Origin: Alopecurus myosuroides
Taxonomy: Eukaryota; Streptophyta; Magnoliopsida; Poales; Poaceae
NCBI GenBank assembly: GCA_028641055.1
Contig: CM054058.1
Location: forward strand, 500,295,919-500,359,918
DNA: 64,000 nucleotides
Direction: 5' to 3'
The translations under genes were made by a program, and so were the position numbers. The notes beneath the pieces are model-generated. The model was not told where the DNA came from. It did no database searches and worked only from the letters and a program-made list of their open reading frames with translations. Shown here in pieces: positions 1-10,911 of the stretch. Numbering within the stretch: position 1 is the stretch's first letter; the number at the start of each line of letters is the position of its first letter.

Positions 1-3000
1 TGCGCCATCTGTCTCCGCAAATCCCTACTTCAACCTCCTCCGGTAAGTTCTTGATATCCTCCAGCCTAACCTTGCAATCTCTTAGCTTTTCCTTAGATCA
101 GATCTGAATCGAGTCGCCCGCAATTTCTCGGGCCCTGCCGAATTGACTCACTAGTGTTTACCATAACCGCTCCCATAGATAGGATGCGCAGCTTACCTTA
201 CTCCCCTACCACTAAGTATCATTAGCTTGGCCTCAAATACAGAAATTGGATTTCCCATCTGGGCTCGGACCACCAAAAATTTCCGCCCTTGTTCTTATCA
301 TCCGGAAAATCTCACTTCTCCGGCTCACTTGCTGATAATAGACATAAGGGTATCCCTCTACCTTCCCCAGACACTTGCTTTACGGAAAAACTTCACAGCT
401 TCCGTAACGACATGCGATACCCGGACAGATCGTTCTTGATCCAGCAAGGCAATACCCGGATCATGTTTAAATTACCGGTAACTGATTATTCATTAATTTC
501 CGAGTTTTCGCTTCTCACCTCCTTTCCTTTGATGTTTTACCAGGTCAACCCCATGGCACCCAAGAGGCAGGGGAAACAGTCGGCTAAAGCTAAATCCACT
601 AACTCCATTTCAGCCAATTGGGGGAAATCCTCCGTTACCAAGGCCAAACTGGAGGAGTTGGTCGAGCTGGGAATCCTTCCTCCCCAGGAATCTATCCGCT
701 GGAGAGTACCAAGCAACGAAACCCGGCCTTCTCCAGCAACGGATGAGGTAATATGTTTCGTCGAACACGTGACCCGGGGCTTCAGGCCTCCGGGTCACCC
801 TTTCTTTCGTGACGTCCTAGACCACTACAACCTCCGTATTTTCGATATAGGCCCAAACTCCGTTCTGAACATCACCCATTTTATCGTTCTTTCCGAGTCT
901 TACTTGTGCACTCCGCCAAGTCTGGCTCTCTTTGTTGAACTCTTTCAGTGCAAGCCGTGCCGCGAAAGCGGGGACGGCGCACTTCTTACTTGCGGCGGGG
1001 TTTCTATCCAGCGCCGCAAGAATTCCTTGATGCCTCCCCTCACTCTCAATTCTCATGTAAAGCACTGGCAGCTCTCATACTTCTACTGCCAAGATACCTC
1101 CCCACCCGGCGAGAAGAAGTTGCCGGGTTACTCGGAGGGTCAGCTTGACATTTCCGAGTCTTTCAATGCCTTCGCCTCTGACTCGGACAGGGAGGCGATC
1201 TTGCCTTCGCTGGCTAAGATCTCCATCTTATCAGCCCGAGGCCTCGTTGGGCTAAACCTGGTGAAGACCTGGGTCAACTTCCGCATCCAGCCAAACTCCA
1301 TTCGTGAGAAGCTGATGTGTGAATATTCGGGTCAAACCACGGACCCGATCCGATACTCTGCCAGCACCTTCGCCCCTAATGACATGAACAAAACGATCAA
1401 GGGTTTTTTAACAGAGAAGCTCGAGGTAATCCGGAACATAGCCGGGTTAGAACCTTTTACACTCGAGAACCCCGCCCCCGCGGTAAGCTTTCTACCTCTT
1501 GATTTTGGATTTTAACAAGCTTACCTTTATCCGCTTTTCTTGACTCAATATTAACCATTACCCTGGCATTTTCACCTCAGGCCGATAATGACTTTTGGAC
1601 AATCGACACTCCTCCCAATTCTGGAGACGCGGAGGAGGAAGATGATGCCGTTAATTCGGACGAAGGTGCATACTTAACCCCCTTACACACATTATAACCT
1701 GTCTCCTCTTTTTCCTTATGCTATAACTTTAATACCTTTCAGAACGAGAGGACCAAGACGAGGAAGAAGAGACAGATGGCTGGGAAGAGTCCGCCAGCGA
1801 GGAGGACGAGCCGGAGCCGGCCACCAAAGCTGGATCCAAGAGGAAATCCCAGAGGATCGCCCTCCAGGTTTTTATTTCGCTCCCTTACACTTTAATTTTT
1901 GTTCCCATAACGTCATTTCGGGGCTAACCCCACCTTCACCCCTTTTGATCATAAATGAAGGAGCCACCCGCGACTAGGCGCCGAGTAACCCGGAACCATC
2001 CAGGCAACGAGGCCCTTAACCCGGGCACTTCATCGCCCCCGGCTCGACACTCTGGTATTTATATCGTAAATAAAAACTCTTTCCGGACATTCCTTTGCAA
2101 CATAATCTCAAACCTTGCTTGGCATTTTTCAGTATCTTCCGGATCTAGCAGCGCTTTCCTTCGGACTTCCCGGTGAACACCGGGTAAACGCCTTTTCCTG
2201 ACATTACACCGAGCTTTTATCGCCTTTTTCATAACCAAAGATTAATTGTGCCTTCGCACCTTCTTCAGAGCCACGGTTGTTACTAGCGACCAGGAGGACA
2301 CTGAGGCTAAGGTCCGGGTCGAGAACGAGCCGGCTGATGATGCCTTCACCACAACTGGCGACGAGCAAGCGTCACCCCCGGAGCCAGCTAGGCATGACAC
2401 CGGGTATCCAATCGCTTCGCACGCAGGCGAGAAGGAGAAGGGAGCAGCTTCGAGCGCGGGAGGGGGACCAGACTCCGACATTCGGATGACCCGGGTGCCA
2501 CCTCCTGTTACAAGAAAAGCTCCTTTTCCCACTTTCCAGGTACCCGAGTCATCTAACTCGGATAACGCTGATTTTAACCAGCTGATGAGCGCTCTTCTCG
2601 CCATGAAAGCTTCGGAAGGAAATATCCTAGAGCGTATGGCTGCAGCACATCAGGTAATCTTACTTGACACTTCTTACTATACATCCAGTCCCCAAGTTCC
2701 GAGCATAATTTTCTGTAATTATTCTCGGTACTTCGCATAATAATTTTCTGTAATTATTTTCTCAGAAGGAAATATTCTCGCGATATCCGGCTTACAGTTG
2801 CACTCATTCTTTGCAGGCGGAGATAACTCAGTCGGATGAAACATTACTTAAAACTGAGCAGCTCTTGCTTGCGGAAACAAAGCGCAGGGAAACCCTTGAA
2901 GCGGAGATAAAGACTTTGAAAAAAGATGTCTCCAAATACAAGAACAAATACAATGCTGCCCAATCCTCGCTGAATAACCTGTCGACTCAAATTACGGACA

Positions 3001-3780
3001 CTTACCGTATCTTGCTAAGTAAGTTTGCTATTTGCAATTAACTTGCGTATCTCTATCTTGCCGCTGTAATAACCAATATTACTGATATGCTTTTGTGTGT
3101 TTCGATTGCAGGTGCTAACCTTGCTGCTCCGGAGGAGAACGCCGTTACTCAGGCTAAAACTCTGAAGACTGTGCTCCGGACATTTTTTGCCGGCACGAAA
3201 CTTTTGCTGGATGCTATAAAGTGGCCTTCGGAGGTATACCCGGGCGAAGAAAATCTCATGCAGGCCTTGTCCACAGCGCCTGGATGGATTGAAATATTGA
3301 AGCGTTCGTCTTGCCGGATTGGGATGACCCGGGCTTTGACGCTGGCGAAGGCTTATTTTCCTAAGCTTGACCCGGCCAAGGTAGTATCCGGGTTCCCGGA
3401 ATTCAAGGCTGACGGGTCTAAGTTTAAACCCCAGGACTTCAAAGCTATACAATCTTCGGTACGTCACTCGGCCACAACTTTGGCAGATAAAATGGATCTA
3501 AACACAATTATGAGCTCATATGACTCTGAGGGCAAGGTTATTCTGGTGGAGGCACCCCCATCCTTTTGATATGCTGGAAAAGTGGTCGACTGACCTGGCC
3601 AGGAGGAAAGAAGAGGCTGCGAAGAGAGAGACCGAACTAGGCGTAAAGCCGTCTACCTCAACACCAGCCGTTCCTCCGCCTGTCCGTCCTGACGTGAAGA
3701 GTCCGAGTAAAACTGCTGGCAAAGCCAAGGAGCAAGTCCAAGACGAAGACCCGGAGGACCACTCCCGGGATGCCGAGTAG
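1..3780 (+). CDS. Spliced additional ORF (putative 'gypsy-type transposase' domain) of element A
   Basis: The likely start is ATG 553 (MAPKRQGKQ...). Plausible exons, judged from GT/AG sites and frame continuity, are ..-42 (leader), 544-1482, 1581-1665, 1743-1867, about 1961-2054, 2271-2653, 2817-3018 and 3112-3780. Exon 544-1482 carries the globular region typical of plant 'putative gypsy type transposon' proteins (PF04195-like; about residues 75-200, with H..F..LLFVELFQC-like features). The next exons are strongly acidic. Exon 2817-3018 is a coiled coil (repeated E/K heptads), and the C-terminus is basic and proline-rich. Near 3540-3560 the frame shifts by one base, so the last ~75 residues (through 3780) are out of frame with the preceding exon. 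The function of this family is unknown. It lies antisense to gag. Splice sites are my inference. Confidence 0.6.
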
Positions 3781-4826
3781 GATGATACCTAGTGCTTTTG
3801 CGTTTCTCGAGACTGATATGATTTTTAGCGGTGCGCCTGTGCAACATTGATACTGATATTATGACTTTGCGCTTGTTAATTTATGATAACTCTTTGCCTC
3901 TCCCGGCTTTTGATAATCTCGATCCTTGTGTTACATGTAAGCTTATTCTCGATACTTTGAACTCTTGCTTTTGATTCCCTTTTGAGACTCGGCTAACCGA
4001 GTATCGTAGGTTTTGATAGACGGACTTTTCTTTAAGTCCCCAAGACTCGGAAACTAAGGTTTACGAGCTTTAGTAGTTAAGTAGTTTGTTTCTGTCTCGA
4101 AGTCCCCAGTCCCCATGACCCAAAGTACGAGCTAAGGGGGCGTGGCCTTTCTCAGATGACAAACTGCTCTTTACCAAGCTGAAGACCAATAGCTGTTCAC
4201 ATAAATACTGAAGTCATGCTTAATACTTGTTGAGTTTCCGGCTATTTGAGCCTTATACTCTGCATGGACTTGTGGTTTAGATGACCCTTTTGATTATCTT
4301 GTACTGTAAGCCGGCTTTCGCGTGGATACCATGCTGTTACATCTATACGAAAAACAGGGTCAAGCAAGTCCCATTGGGCTGCATAGTTTGATTGTAATCG
4401 TAAGTGAACAGAGCATGCCACTTTAGCGCGAGTCACATCGAGCTTAAGTAAGAATAATCAAGAAATTTGGCTCCTTTGTCCGGTTATAAGATTGCAGCCG
4501 TACCCGTTTTTTCGAGTAATCAGCCCTCATAACTCATAGGCATCGAGGCCGGGTCTTCGGGTTTGTGATTATTTATTTAAGCACACCAATCCCCGAAGAC
4601 CTATATGCACGTGACGTATTTTGATGATATTGACGTATTGATAATAACAAGCATTACTTACTTGTAACTGAAGCAAAGACCATGATAAGACTCGAGACCA
4701 TCTTCTTTTATTGATAAAAATTTCTTTTTTGAATCAGCAGGCCGCCTCATTAAAAACCTTCCAGTCCCCTTAGGTACCCTGGGTAGGAAAAGAGTGCGTA
4801 TGAAACCTGCCGCCCATTACACTGCT
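3781..4826. other. Non-coding spacer of element A between the two converging ORFs
   Basis: I see no coding potential on either strand. The stretch carries the 3' untranslated sequence of the plus-strand additional ORF and, from about 4680, the region following the truncated gag-pol ORF. This is where the missing RT, RNase H and integrase genes would normally lie. Repeated short motifs around 'ccggctt' and 'cgagact' are typical of this family's internal DNA. Confidence 0.5.
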
Positions 4827-7800
4827 TTAGTTATTCTCGAGAGTCGGCCCCGCGTTGGTACGGCCGATGCACATTCTCCACTTGCTAGGCCCTTTCATAA
4901 TGAGTACCGGATTTGCTAACCAATCCGGGTATATTGTCCTTGAAGCGTGATCAGCTGCGGATGGCGGTACGTCTTCTTCTTCCCTGCTAGGAATTTTGGA
5001 AGGATCGCTCCTGATGAAGCCTACCATCTTAGGGTTTTGTTCTGCCCTAACTTTTGCTTTGTCCCCCTCAGGAGTTGGCTTTTTTGACGTTGTCCTCTCT
5101 TCTAGGTCTACCTGAGAACGGTAATGTTTGAGTTCTTCCTTCCTGCAGGCTTGCTCGGCCATTGCCGCATCTCCCTCATCACATTCAGCTGCTATATCTC
5201 GATTTCCGTGTATTGTAATGGTCTTCTTAGGACCCGGGATTTTCAGTTGTAGGTAGACATAACACGGTCTCGCCATGAACTTGGCATAAGCCGGCCTTCC
5301 AAACAATGCATGATAAGGACTGCGCAACTTTACTACTTCAAAGGTAAGCCACTCGACTCGGTAATTGTCCTTTGACTCTCCAAAAGCTACTTCCAGTGCC
5401 ACCTTTCCTTCGGGGCATGCCGAACGGCCCGGCACTATCCCGTGAAAAACTGTTGTACTCTTTTGCAGCTGCGATTCCTTTAAGCCCATACGCAGAAAAG
5501 TTTCCCAGTACAGGATATTGATACTACTTCCTCCATCCATCAAGACTTTTTTCAGCTCGTAGCCGTTGACCTGTGGTGCCACTACCAAAGCCAAGACTCC
5601 CGGGTGATCAACTCTGTCCGGGTGATCCTTCCTGCTCCATGTTACCTCTTGTTCTGACCACCTCAAATATCTTGGAACAGCGGAGGAAACTGAATTAACT
5701 GCTTGTTTTAGTATCTTCTTATCCTTGTTAGAGCCTCCCGTAGTGTGCACATGATATTGACCCAGCTGTTTGGGGTTAGCTTGAAAACCTCCCGCTCCCC
5801 CTTGATTGTTACCTTGATTTCCAGCTGACGGGTTGCCGGCTGGGGGCGGTCCGTTGCCCAAATTTCCACCTAGGCCCGGGCCTCCTCCTCGGCCTGCACC
5901 TCGCATGGCTCTGTTCACTTCCTCGTTCTTCCACCTTTGTAAGTCAGCACACTGCTCCAACGAATGATTGGCCGGCTTGCCGTTCCTGCTATGCTTCGGG
6001 CATGCCATCCTAAATATGTCCCAACTGTTGCTTGGTCTTGGAGGTCCTTGGTAGTGTCCCCCATTGTGATTTCCAGTATTAAAATTTCCTTCGGATCTAG
6101 GTCTTGAAGACCCGGCCTCCGTGTTGGCTACAAACTCGGAATTCCCTTCAAACGGGCGTTTGTTCTGGCTATTTCCATTATTGTTTGGCGCCGATCCATT
6201 GCCGGTTTTCCCACTGTTACCTGTGTTTGCTTTTGCTTTCTTGTCATCAACTTCCTCCTCTGTGGTATCCGTTGCAACGTGTTTGTTGCATGCATCCATT
6301 AACTCTCCCATCGTAACCTCCGCTGCATTCCTACTAGATTTCATGCGAGTTAGCTTTTGCACTAAAGGAACATACTTACATGTTTTTGCCATAGCTTGTA
6401 GCGCGTCCTTAGGCTGGATATCTGTAGACGAGTGGAGTATCTCCATAACCCGGCGTACCCAGCTGCGTGCTGACTCTCCTTTCTTCTGAACGCATCTTTC
6501 TAAATCATCAATTGTAAATAACTTTCTGCACGTCCCATGAAAGTGCTTGATAAATGCGGTCTTTAGTTCCTCCCACGATTTGATCGACTTTTCCGGTAAA
6601 TTGGTGAACCATAACTTTGCTGCTCCCTCTGACATCATTAAGTACATGAATTTGGCTTGGAGATTCTCGGATGCGTTGCGAATTGACATCGCCATCTCGT
6701 AGCTGCTCAGCCACGTTTCTGGATCCATTGTTGGCTCATAATTTACTACTTTCCCCGGTTCTTTGAACTTCTCCGGGTAAGGTTCTGCTCTGATATCGTC
6801 CGAAAGGCACTTGGGTCCCGCCAGGGTGGTTGGGGCTGGTCTTACTCGGGAGACACGTGACCCGGCTGGGGGTGCCACGAGGTGCGGCGCCACCGGCAAT
6901 TCGTGCCCTGCAGACCCGGCCCCGGCTCTTCTGGCCCTGGAACTGTCCACCACCGCCTGCGCTGCTGATACTACTGGCACTGTCTGGTTACGCGGTGGAG
7001 GCGGCATTTGCTGTTGCTCTTCCCTTCGTCGTGCCGCACTCGCTTGGACATTGCCCTGTTGTTGACTGACGTACGGTGTCCCATGCATTCCGCTTCTATG
7101 ATCCGGATAATTGGCTTGCTGTGCTACCGCGGTGTGTAGCAGATCGATCGCTCGTCGGGTTCCTTCTGCATGAGGCGAATCTCCCACAGGAATCTGGTTT
7201 AATGCGAGCGTTGCTGCGTACACGTTGTCCATGGGATTGTTGTAATGACCTGCTGGTGTGTGGAATCGTGATGGTGGTGGTGGTATGGTATTGCCGGCTG
7301 TCACCCCCGTCTGTGGCAAAGGTAACCCGGCTGGCGCGTTTACCGGCTGTGCTCCTGTTGACGGTCGCGGTATGGTCCCTTGGTTCGCCGGTGGAATCGG
7401 CTGATCTTGAGGCGTGAACACCAGGGCAGTCGGGTTAATAACCCCTCCTGTTGCCGGCAGCATAGTTCGATGCCTTTGGTGCATCCTTGTCGTTTCCTCC
7501 CGGAGCCGGGTCTCTCGCTCATCCAATTCGCGCTGCCGCGCGGCCATCCCTTGCCTTTCTGCTTCTACTTGCCTTCTTTGCTGCTCCAATGCACGACGAG
7601 CCACGTCCAGGTCTCTCACGCGCTCTGCCGCGTTTTCTGGGGTAATAACTGTGGCCAAGACTGTGGGGTCCAAGATCAAATTATTATCAAACAGAGCCGG
7701 GTGGCGCGGATTCGAGGGGCCCGCCCCCGGTGTCCGGTTTGCTTGGAACCCAAACATATTTGCGTGTCGCTCCTCGTCTGCTGGGCGACTGGTGACTGAT

Positions 7801-8474
7801 GCCGACTCTCCATCGACCTGGACCAAGACCGGGTCAACTGTACCTTGCTGCTGGGCCACTGCCTGAGCCGCCCCGACTGGCGCCGCGGCTGCGTTTTCTT
7901 GATTGAGATTGATCGCGGGAGCCGCATAAACTGCAACCCGGCGCATGATGCCCGGTGTAGATTCGTATTGCTCTTCCTCGCTGTTTTCCCTCTCATATCG
8001 ATCCTCCGATAAATCCCGTATAGACTCGGTATCATCCTCCTTCTCTATCTGACCCGTTGTTCCAATCGACTCTTCTTTTTCCGATTGGACATACGTGTCT
8101 TCCCCTGATACAGAATCAGATCCAAGATTATCACGATTCGAACTGGAAGTACATACCATACCGATGAAGACGTTGATGCTGCCGACTGTCACGATGGATC
8201 CTGTTTCGAGGTGATCCGACTCTGGCCCCCAGCCAGAATCGTCTACCATCTTCTCTCCTTTGCTGTTGACGTAGATTTCTCCGACGATGAGGTTCTTCAT
8301 GCCCTTCCGAGCTTCTCCCGTGATGTAAACACCTTTGGACGCAGGCCCCACGGTGGGCGCCAACTGTCGTGGGATAATCACGGCAGATGTTACCGGAGGT
8401 AACTGATCTTGGGGCAAGTCGACACAGGTATTCGGGAGAGGGTTTAGCTCGAAGGAAGACATGGCGGAAAGCAA
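4827..8474 (-). CDS. Element A gag-protease polyprotein, truncated at the start of RT
   Basis: This is an open frame of 1215 codons on the minus strand. The first ATG (8474) lies inside the LTR and the frame runs through the primer binding site. The first ATG after the primer site is residue 59 (8300). Residues ~290-340 form a charged coiled coil. A retrotransposon gag domain follows at ~590-690 (WLSSYEMAM...KLWFTNLP...W..L..AF..HF). Then comes a Gly/Asn-rich tract with a C.KH..H..EQC-type knuckle at ~840-860, and a retropepsin-like segment (VLMDGGSSINILYW, about residues 985-1000; D-G-G in place of D-T/S-G). The C-terminus jumps to an RT-entry motif (DWLANPVL...KWRMC) and stops, so the catalytic part of RT is deleted. 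Gag is the structural capsid precursor of the element. Confidence 0.85.
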   Translation of the reverse strand: MLSAMSSFELNPLPNTCVDLPQDQLPPVTSAVIIPRQLAPTVGPASKGVYITGEARKGMKNLIVGEIYVNSKGEKMVDDSGWGPESDHLETGSIVTVGSINVFIGMVCTSSSNRDNLGSDSVSGEDTYVQSEKEESIGTTGQIEKEDDTESIRDLSEDRYERENSEEEQYESTPGIMRRVAVYAAPAINLNQENAAAAPVGAAQAVAQQQGTVDPVLVQVDGESASVTSRPADEERHANMFGFQANRTPGAGPSNPRHPALFDNNLILDPTVLATVITPENAAERVRDLDVARRALEQQRRQVEAERQGMAARQRELDERETRLREETTRMHQRHRTMLPATGGVINPTALVFTPQDQPIPPANQGTIPRPSTGAQPVNAPAGLPLPQTGVTAGNTIPPPPSRFHTPAGHYNNPMDNVYAATLALNQIPVGDSPHAEGTRRAIDLLHTAVAQQANYPDHRSGMHGTPYVSQQQGNVQASAARRREEQQQMPPPPRNQTVPVVSAAQAVVDSSRARRAGAGSAGHELPVAPHLVAPPAGSRVSRVRPAPTTLAGPKCLSDDIRAEPYPEKFKEPGKVVNYEPTMDPETWLSSYEMAMSIRNASENLQAKFMYLMMSEGAAKLWFTNLPEKSIKSWEELKTAFIKHFHGTCRKLFTIDDLERCVQKKGESARSWVRRVMEILHSSTDIQPKDALQAMAKTCKYVPLVQKLTRMKSSRNAAEVTMGELMDACNKHVATDTTEEEVDDKKAKANTGNSGKTGNGSAPNNNGNSQNKRPFEGNSEFVANTEAGSSRPRSEGNFNTGNHNGGHYQGPPRPSNSWDIFRMACPKHSRNGKPANHSLEQCADLQRWKNEEVNRAMRGAGRGGGPGLGGNLGNGPPPAGNPSAGNQGNNQGGAGGFQANPKQLGQYHVHTTGGSNKDKKILKQAVNSVSSAVPRYLRWSEQEVTWSRKDHPDRVDHPGVLALVVAPQVNGYELKKVLMDGGSSINILYWETFLRMGLKESQLQKSTTVFHGIVPGRSACPEGKVALEVAFGESKDNYRVEWLTFEVVKLRSPYHALFGRPAYAKFMARPCYVYLQLKIPGPKKTITIHGNRDIAAECDEGDAAMAEQACRKEELKHYRSQVDLEERTTSKKPTPEGDKAKVRAEQNPKMVGFIRSDPSKIPSREEEDVPPSAADHASRTIYPDWLANPVLIMKGPSKWRMCIGRTNAGPTLENN
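8345..8362 (-). promoter_or_regulatory. Primer binding site of element A (tRNA-Lys)
   Basis: The plus strand reads gccccacggtgggcgcca. This is the 3' end (with CCA) of plant tRNA-Lys(CUU) as I remember it, so the minus-strand transcript would pair with it over 18 nt. It sits two bases inside the LTR boundary at 8365, as expected for the start of minus-strand DNA synthesis. Confidence 0.8.
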
Positions 8475-8818
8475 TCTAAGAACCGGAAAATAACTCGCCG
8501 GATCTCAATATGAATTACGCTGGATACTCGATAACAGGTGTTACAACTATGACTTGAATCTCTGGCAAACCTAACCTAGGGGCCGGTTTATAAAGCACCC
8601 GTACACCCCTAACTTGCCCTTCAAGGCACATCTTGAGTCCTATTTGAACTTTACTTACAAACCCTAGCTTTCCTTACCGCAACCCACAATCCGGGTTACG
8701 AGGCCTACACACTTTGGGCCTTCCAGAAGTCTCTTTATTCTTAGCCGGATCCTGTGCAGCATCCTTTGGGCCGGGTCACACCTTGGAGTTGGCCTACCGG
8801 GTTACTATCCCCCCATCA
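8365..8818 (-). repeat. 5' LTR of element A
   Basis: In plus-strand reading it runs from TG at 8365 (TGTCGTGGGATAATC) to CA at 8818 (CTATCCCCCCATCA), about 454 bp. A TATA-like TTTATAAA at about 8589-8596 would drive leftward transcription, with a start near 8565. The start codon at 8474 would then be in the transcribed part of the LTR. Boundaries come from the primer site and the TG..CA ends; the partner LTR is outside the window. Confidence 0.7.
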
Positions 8819-9190
8819 AATACATAGGCGAAAGGTGAAAGGCGGTGGAGCCTTGGGGGGCCCACACAACCCCCTGGAGCGGCCAAGGGGGCGTGCCACC
8901 CCATGGTGTGTGCCCTTGGTGACCCTCTTCGACTCCTGTTCGGTCTTCTGGATGCTTTCGAGGAAAATATGACTTCTGGGCTTCGAATTTTCCAATTCCA
9001 AGAATATTTCTAGAACAACTTTTCTGAAACTAAAAACAGCAGAAAACAGGGAACTGGCTCTATGGCATCTTGTCAATAGGTTAGTACGGAAAATCGATAA
9101 AAATGGCATAAAGAAGGGAGAAAACATGTAGCAATTGGCATAATATCATCATGGAGCATCAGAAATTATAGATACATTGGAGACGTATCA
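8819..9190 (-). repeat. 3' LTR fragment of element B
   Basis: This is the final ~370 bp of the LTR in plus-strand reading, from a GC-rich 'ggcgaaagg' segment to the terminal GACGTATCA. It closely resembles 47010-47388 and 47389-47723. Its other part must lie beyond element A, outside the window. Confidence 0.75.
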
Positions 9191-9974
9191 AAGCTCATCA
9201 TCAAGTAACAAAATGGAGGTGGATGTTGTGCAGCAATATATCTCGGAATGGCTATGGAAATGCCATGATAGGTAGGTATTGTGGCTGTTTTGAGGAAGAA
9301 TATATGGGCTTATGGGTAGGAGAACAAAGTCCTCCCACGGGATTTGGATGCACTTGCAGAGTTTGCACGAACTCTCAATGTGAGGAAGGGCAATGCACAG
9401 TACCGAAGAGGCTAGCAAATATGGATGGTGGAAGTACCAGGAACCTCAACATAGACTCACGAGTTTCAAGATTACAGCAAGCAAATCATCTTGCAAGGCA
9501 CAATGCAAATCACTCCAAGAGGGTCTGTGGCAGTGACAAGTGACTGTTAGCTACCCCGACCATAGCGCGTAACAAAAGTCCGATCAGAAATGTATCACTC
9601 GTAGCAATCATATACCATTGTTTCTATCAGCTGGTAATTTAAGTGTGGCACGGATACAAGTTTATTATACCAAGCATTAAAATTTTCTACTTACCAGTCC
9701 TTCCCGTTTATCCATTAAGCAAATTAATATCTCAAAACAACAGCAATGATTCAAGTGAAGCAGTTTAGTGATCTACAAGACCATGCAATCTTTTCCACTA
9801 TACCAACTACCACAATAGCATTCCTATTTCCAAGAAAACAAACATATGAGAACCACCTAACTACAAAATCTAACAGCTCCGAACAAAGGATGCATGCAAA
9901 ACAAGAGCTAGAAGCACTAAAATATGTAAGCATGAATACTCAACAAATATAAGTGAAGCACAAGAGTATTCTAA
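9191..9974. other. Element B internal 3' non-coding region
   Basis: I see no gene here. The stretch begins right after the LTR end with text typical of the 3' untranslated part of this gypsy group (atatctcggaatggctatgg). Short open frames, for example at 9223-9543, are not supported by any domain. Confidence 0.5.
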
Positions 9975-10911
9975 CGAAAAAGCGGAGCGTGTCTCTCTCC
10001 CACACAAGTATTATAAGATACAACCATGAACTACAGAAAAGAAAACTAAACAAACTGAAAGCAAAAAATAAAAGACACTCCGAATAAAGCACATAAGATG
10101 TGACCGAATAAAATATAGTTTCACTAGAAGTGACCTGATAAATTGTTGATGAAGAAGGGGATGCCTTGGGCATCCCCGAGCTTACACGCTTAAGTCTTCT
10201 TGGAATTTTCTGGGATGTACCACCGGGGCATCCCCAAGCTTTAGCTTTTCAATCTTCTTGATCACGTCATATGATCCTCTTCTCTTGACCCTTGAAAACT
10301 TTCTTCACACCAAACTTCTTACAATCTTCATTAGCAATGTTAGTGCAATTGAAATAATAAATTCACATGGTTGAGTTTCAACACAATCCTAACACTCATA
10401 AACACATTAGCTACTGTCACACTTCTTTTAAAACTCTTTTTTCTCAAAAGAACACCAAAAGAAAGAGATTAAGATGCAAATGCAATTAGTGGCAGAAATC
10501 TGTCAAAACATGACAGCAGGTAAAGATGATTTTATTCGAAAATCCTCTGCTGCTCAAAGAAAAAAGTGGTAAACTAAGAAAAGTTGCGTATATATCCCAG
10601 GATTACGCACAAAAAAACTCAGGTCATTTTGAATTTTCTGTGATTCTATACGATTTTAATAGTGGACAACAGAAATCTATTTCCTGCGCAGAAATCCGAA
10701 ATATGGTCTCAACTTTCCACTAGAGGCTTTACTTGGCTCAACAAAGACACAAAAGAAAAGATACAGCGGGGTTGCTAAGGAAATAGACAACACCCAAGTG
10801 CAAAGCACACAGAAAGAAACGACGGAAAACAGGTTGAAAACGGAGAAATAAAACGGGTTGTCTCCCGGAAGCGCTTTTCTTTTAATGCCTTTCAGCTAGG
10901 CACAATGATTT
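9975..10911 (-). repeat. Shared 3' module, copy 1 (element B)
   Basis: Non-coding segment of ~0.9 kb found again at 19078-20015 and 36198-37112. Landmarks in order are CGTGTCTCTCTCC, GATGTGACCGAATAAA, GTTGATGAAGAAGGGGATGC, GGGGCATCCCCAAGCTT and CTTTTCTTT.A.GCCTTT.AG..AGGC. In each case it lies directly 3' of a different ORF. It probably holds the polyadenylation and polypurine functions of these related elements. Confidence 0.7.

Larger units (their letters stand above)
1..8818 (-). mobile_element. Element A: Tat-type Ty3/gypsy retrotransposon, 3' end outside window
   Basis: Read on the minus strand the order is 5' LTR (8365-8818), primer binding site (8345-8362), gag and protease (8300 or 8474 down to 4827), about 1 kb of spacer, and an additional ORF on the opposite strand (3780 down to 1). 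The 3' LTR lies beyond position 1. Most of RT, RNase H and integrase is absent, because the polyprotein stops shortly after an RT-entry motif (NPV..WRMC). This copy is therefore non-autonomous. An antisense additional ORF between pol and the 3' LTR is a known trait of the Tat lineage. Its right LTR end abuts truncated LTR sequence of element B, so A appears to have inserted into B. The duplication of the target cannot be checked because the other end is missing. Confidence 0.8.

Noticed and set aside
9223..9543. Cys-rich plus-strand 106-codon frame
   Set aside because: It lies in the 3' untranslated part of element B, text common to this repeat family, without start context or domain.
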